A DNA stretch of 5,988 nt from NCBI GenBank assembly GCA_947463755.1, contig CANHUK010000119.1:1-5988 (forward strand). The letters are read 5' to 3'. Shown here piece by piece: positions 5,120-5,988 of this stretch; the stretch's first letter is position 1, and every line of letters starts with the position of its first letter. Below the pieces are notes generated by a model that was not told where the DNA came from, ran no database searches, and saw only the letters and a list, made by a program, of their open reading frames with translations. This DNA comes from Chitinophagaceae bacterium (GTDB taxonomy: Bacteria; Bacteroidota; Bacteroidia; Chitinophagales; Chitinophagaceae). Made by a program: the position numbers and the translations under genes.

Positions 5120-5988
5120 ATGCGGATTCTAACATCGCTTTTCAGTCTGTTCTCCATCCTGACGGGTCTTACGGCGCAGCCGGTTTTCGATACCATTCCT
5201 CAGCTGGGTTTGGTCAGGGTACAGGGATTCGGTACGATGTCCACCCGGCTTCAGACCCCGGCCTCTGTTTCCACGCTCCGGGAAGCGGATCTTCAACGCT
5301 ATCAGGGTACCTCCCTGTTGCCTGCGGTCAACAACATTCCGGGAGTTCGCATGGAGGAGCGCTCCCCGGGCAGCTACCGGCTGTCCATAAGGGGAAGCCT
5401 GCTCCGATCTCCCTTTGGTGTGCGGAATGTCAAACTTTACCTCGATGATTTCATCCTCACGGATGCAGGTGGCAACAGCTATCTCAATTTGCTGGATCTG
5501 AATGCACTTTCTTCGGTTGAGGTGCTGCGCGGCCCATCCGGCAGCACCTATGGAACGGGTACGGGTGGGGTAGTACTCCTGTCTACCCAGCCCGGAACCC
5601 TAACGGATCGGTCAGATGTGTCACCCTCCAACGGGCTTCGGCTTGGCCTTTCTGCCGGTTCTTATGGTCTGTTTGCTCAACATGCGCGTTTTCAGGCATC
5701 TTCCGGAAAAAGGTCGATACAGGTCAGTCAGGGACATTACCAGTCTGATGGGTACCGTGATAACAGCCGGATGCGGAGGGATGTTTTTCAATGGAGCGCC
5801 ACTCACCGGCTTGGGAGTCGCGATCATCTGAAAACGCTGCTCTTGCTGAGTGATCTGGATTATCGGACTCCGGGGGGGCTCACGAGTGCTCAGATGCAGG
5901 CCAATCCGCGGCAGGCCAGACCAGCCACACCGGTTCTGCCAGGGGCCGTGAGTCAGCAAGCCGGCATACGGAACAGGTCGGTCATCTC
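5120..5988 (+). CDS. TonB-dependent outer-membrane receptor, N-terminal part (runs off window)
   Basis: The frame opened by ATG at 5120-5122 has no stop through the window end: 289 complete codons, missing most of the beta-barrel. Residues 1-19 look like a signal peptide with a hydrophobic core and a likely cut after LTA19. A possible TonB box lies near 29-36 (LGLVRVQG). The plug domain follows at about 45-157, with NNIPGV (71-76), YRLSIRG (86-92), the conserved VEVLRGPSGSTYGTGTGG (133-150) and VVLLST (151-156). Early barrel strands then begin. Such receptors use TonB energy to import scarce ligands. The plug and the TPGGLT (250-255) to ARPATP stretch recall FecA-like iron-complex receptors, but the ligand is inferred. 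There is no N-terminal carboxypeptidase-like repeat or FecA-type signalling domain, so it is not a SusC-type receptor. The start lies only 14 bp after the terminator, with GGGA (5112-5115) as a weak ribosome site. Confidence 0.88.
   Translation, partial: MRILTSLFSLFSILTGLTAQPVFDTIPQLGLVRVQGFGTMSTRLQTPASVSTLREADLQRYQGTSLLPAVNNIPGVRMEERSPGSYRLSIRGSLLRSPFGVRNVKLYLDDFILTDAGGNSYLNLLDLNALSSVEVLRGPSGSTYGTGTGGVVLLSTQPGTLTDRSDVSPSNGLRLGLSAGSYGLFAQHARFQASSGKRSIQVSQGHYQSDGYRDNSRMRRDVFQWSATHRLGSRDHLKTLLLLSDLDYRTPGGLTSAQMQANPRQARPATPVLPGAVSQQAGIRNRSVI

Noticed and set aside
5616..5959. Short open frames on both strands within the receptor
   Set aside because: They overlap the receptor frame, which stays open from 5120 to the window end and carries the plug-domain motifs.
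1..5988. Search for a mobile element, CRISPR array, tRNA, toxin-antitoxin or defence system
   Set aside because: No transposase, terminal inverted repeats, spaced repeat array, cloverleaf-like segment or defence-type domain was seen on either strand. The genes are recognisable housekeeping or transport families.

Overview
The window looks like chromosomal DNA from a member of the Bacteroidota with a moderately high GC content. Three things point there. Two intergenic regions carry exact matches to the Bacteroidota housekeeping promoter (TTTG, 20-bp gap, TAnnTTTG). Start codons are preceded by A/T-rich sequence rather than clear Shine-Dalgarno sites. The gene types also fit: a short RRM protein with a glycine-rich tail, a pyruvate dehydrogenase E1 beta gene without its alpha partner beside it, and an outer-membrane TonB-dependent receptor. 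I cannot name the genus.

Layout: bases 1-201 are non-coding and hold a promoter (34-65) and a leader that can fold. An RhlE-type DEAD-box RNA helicase runs 202-1746 (+). Facing it 15 bp away is a small predicted two-helix membrane protein, 1762-2007 (-). A 215-bp gap follows, with a terminator at 2171-2196. It serves a glycine-rich RRM RNA-binding protein, 2223-2609 (-). A 188-bp divergent gap separates that gene from a thiolase (acetyl-CoA acetyltransferase type), 2798-3976 (+). After 95 bp that contain a second consensus promoter (4021-4052) comes the E1 beta subunit of pyruvate dehydrogenase, 4072-5061 (+). It is closed by a perfect 13-bp stem terminator (5077-5105). A TonB-dependent receptor starts 14 bp beyond the terminator at 5120 (+) and runs off the window edge.

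Functionally the left half concerns RNA: a helicase and an RNA-binding protein, both of kinds often tied to RNA remodelling and cold adaptation. The right half concerns acetyl-CoA: E1 beta helps make it from pyruvate, and the thiolase joins two acetyl-CoA or cleaves acetoacetyl-CoA. The receptor probably imports an iron complex across the outer membrane and looks like the start of a separate locus. No mobile element, CRISPR array, tRNA, rRNA or phage gene is visible, and I found no convincing undescribed system. The window reads as ordinary core genome with a few regulatory points worth checking.
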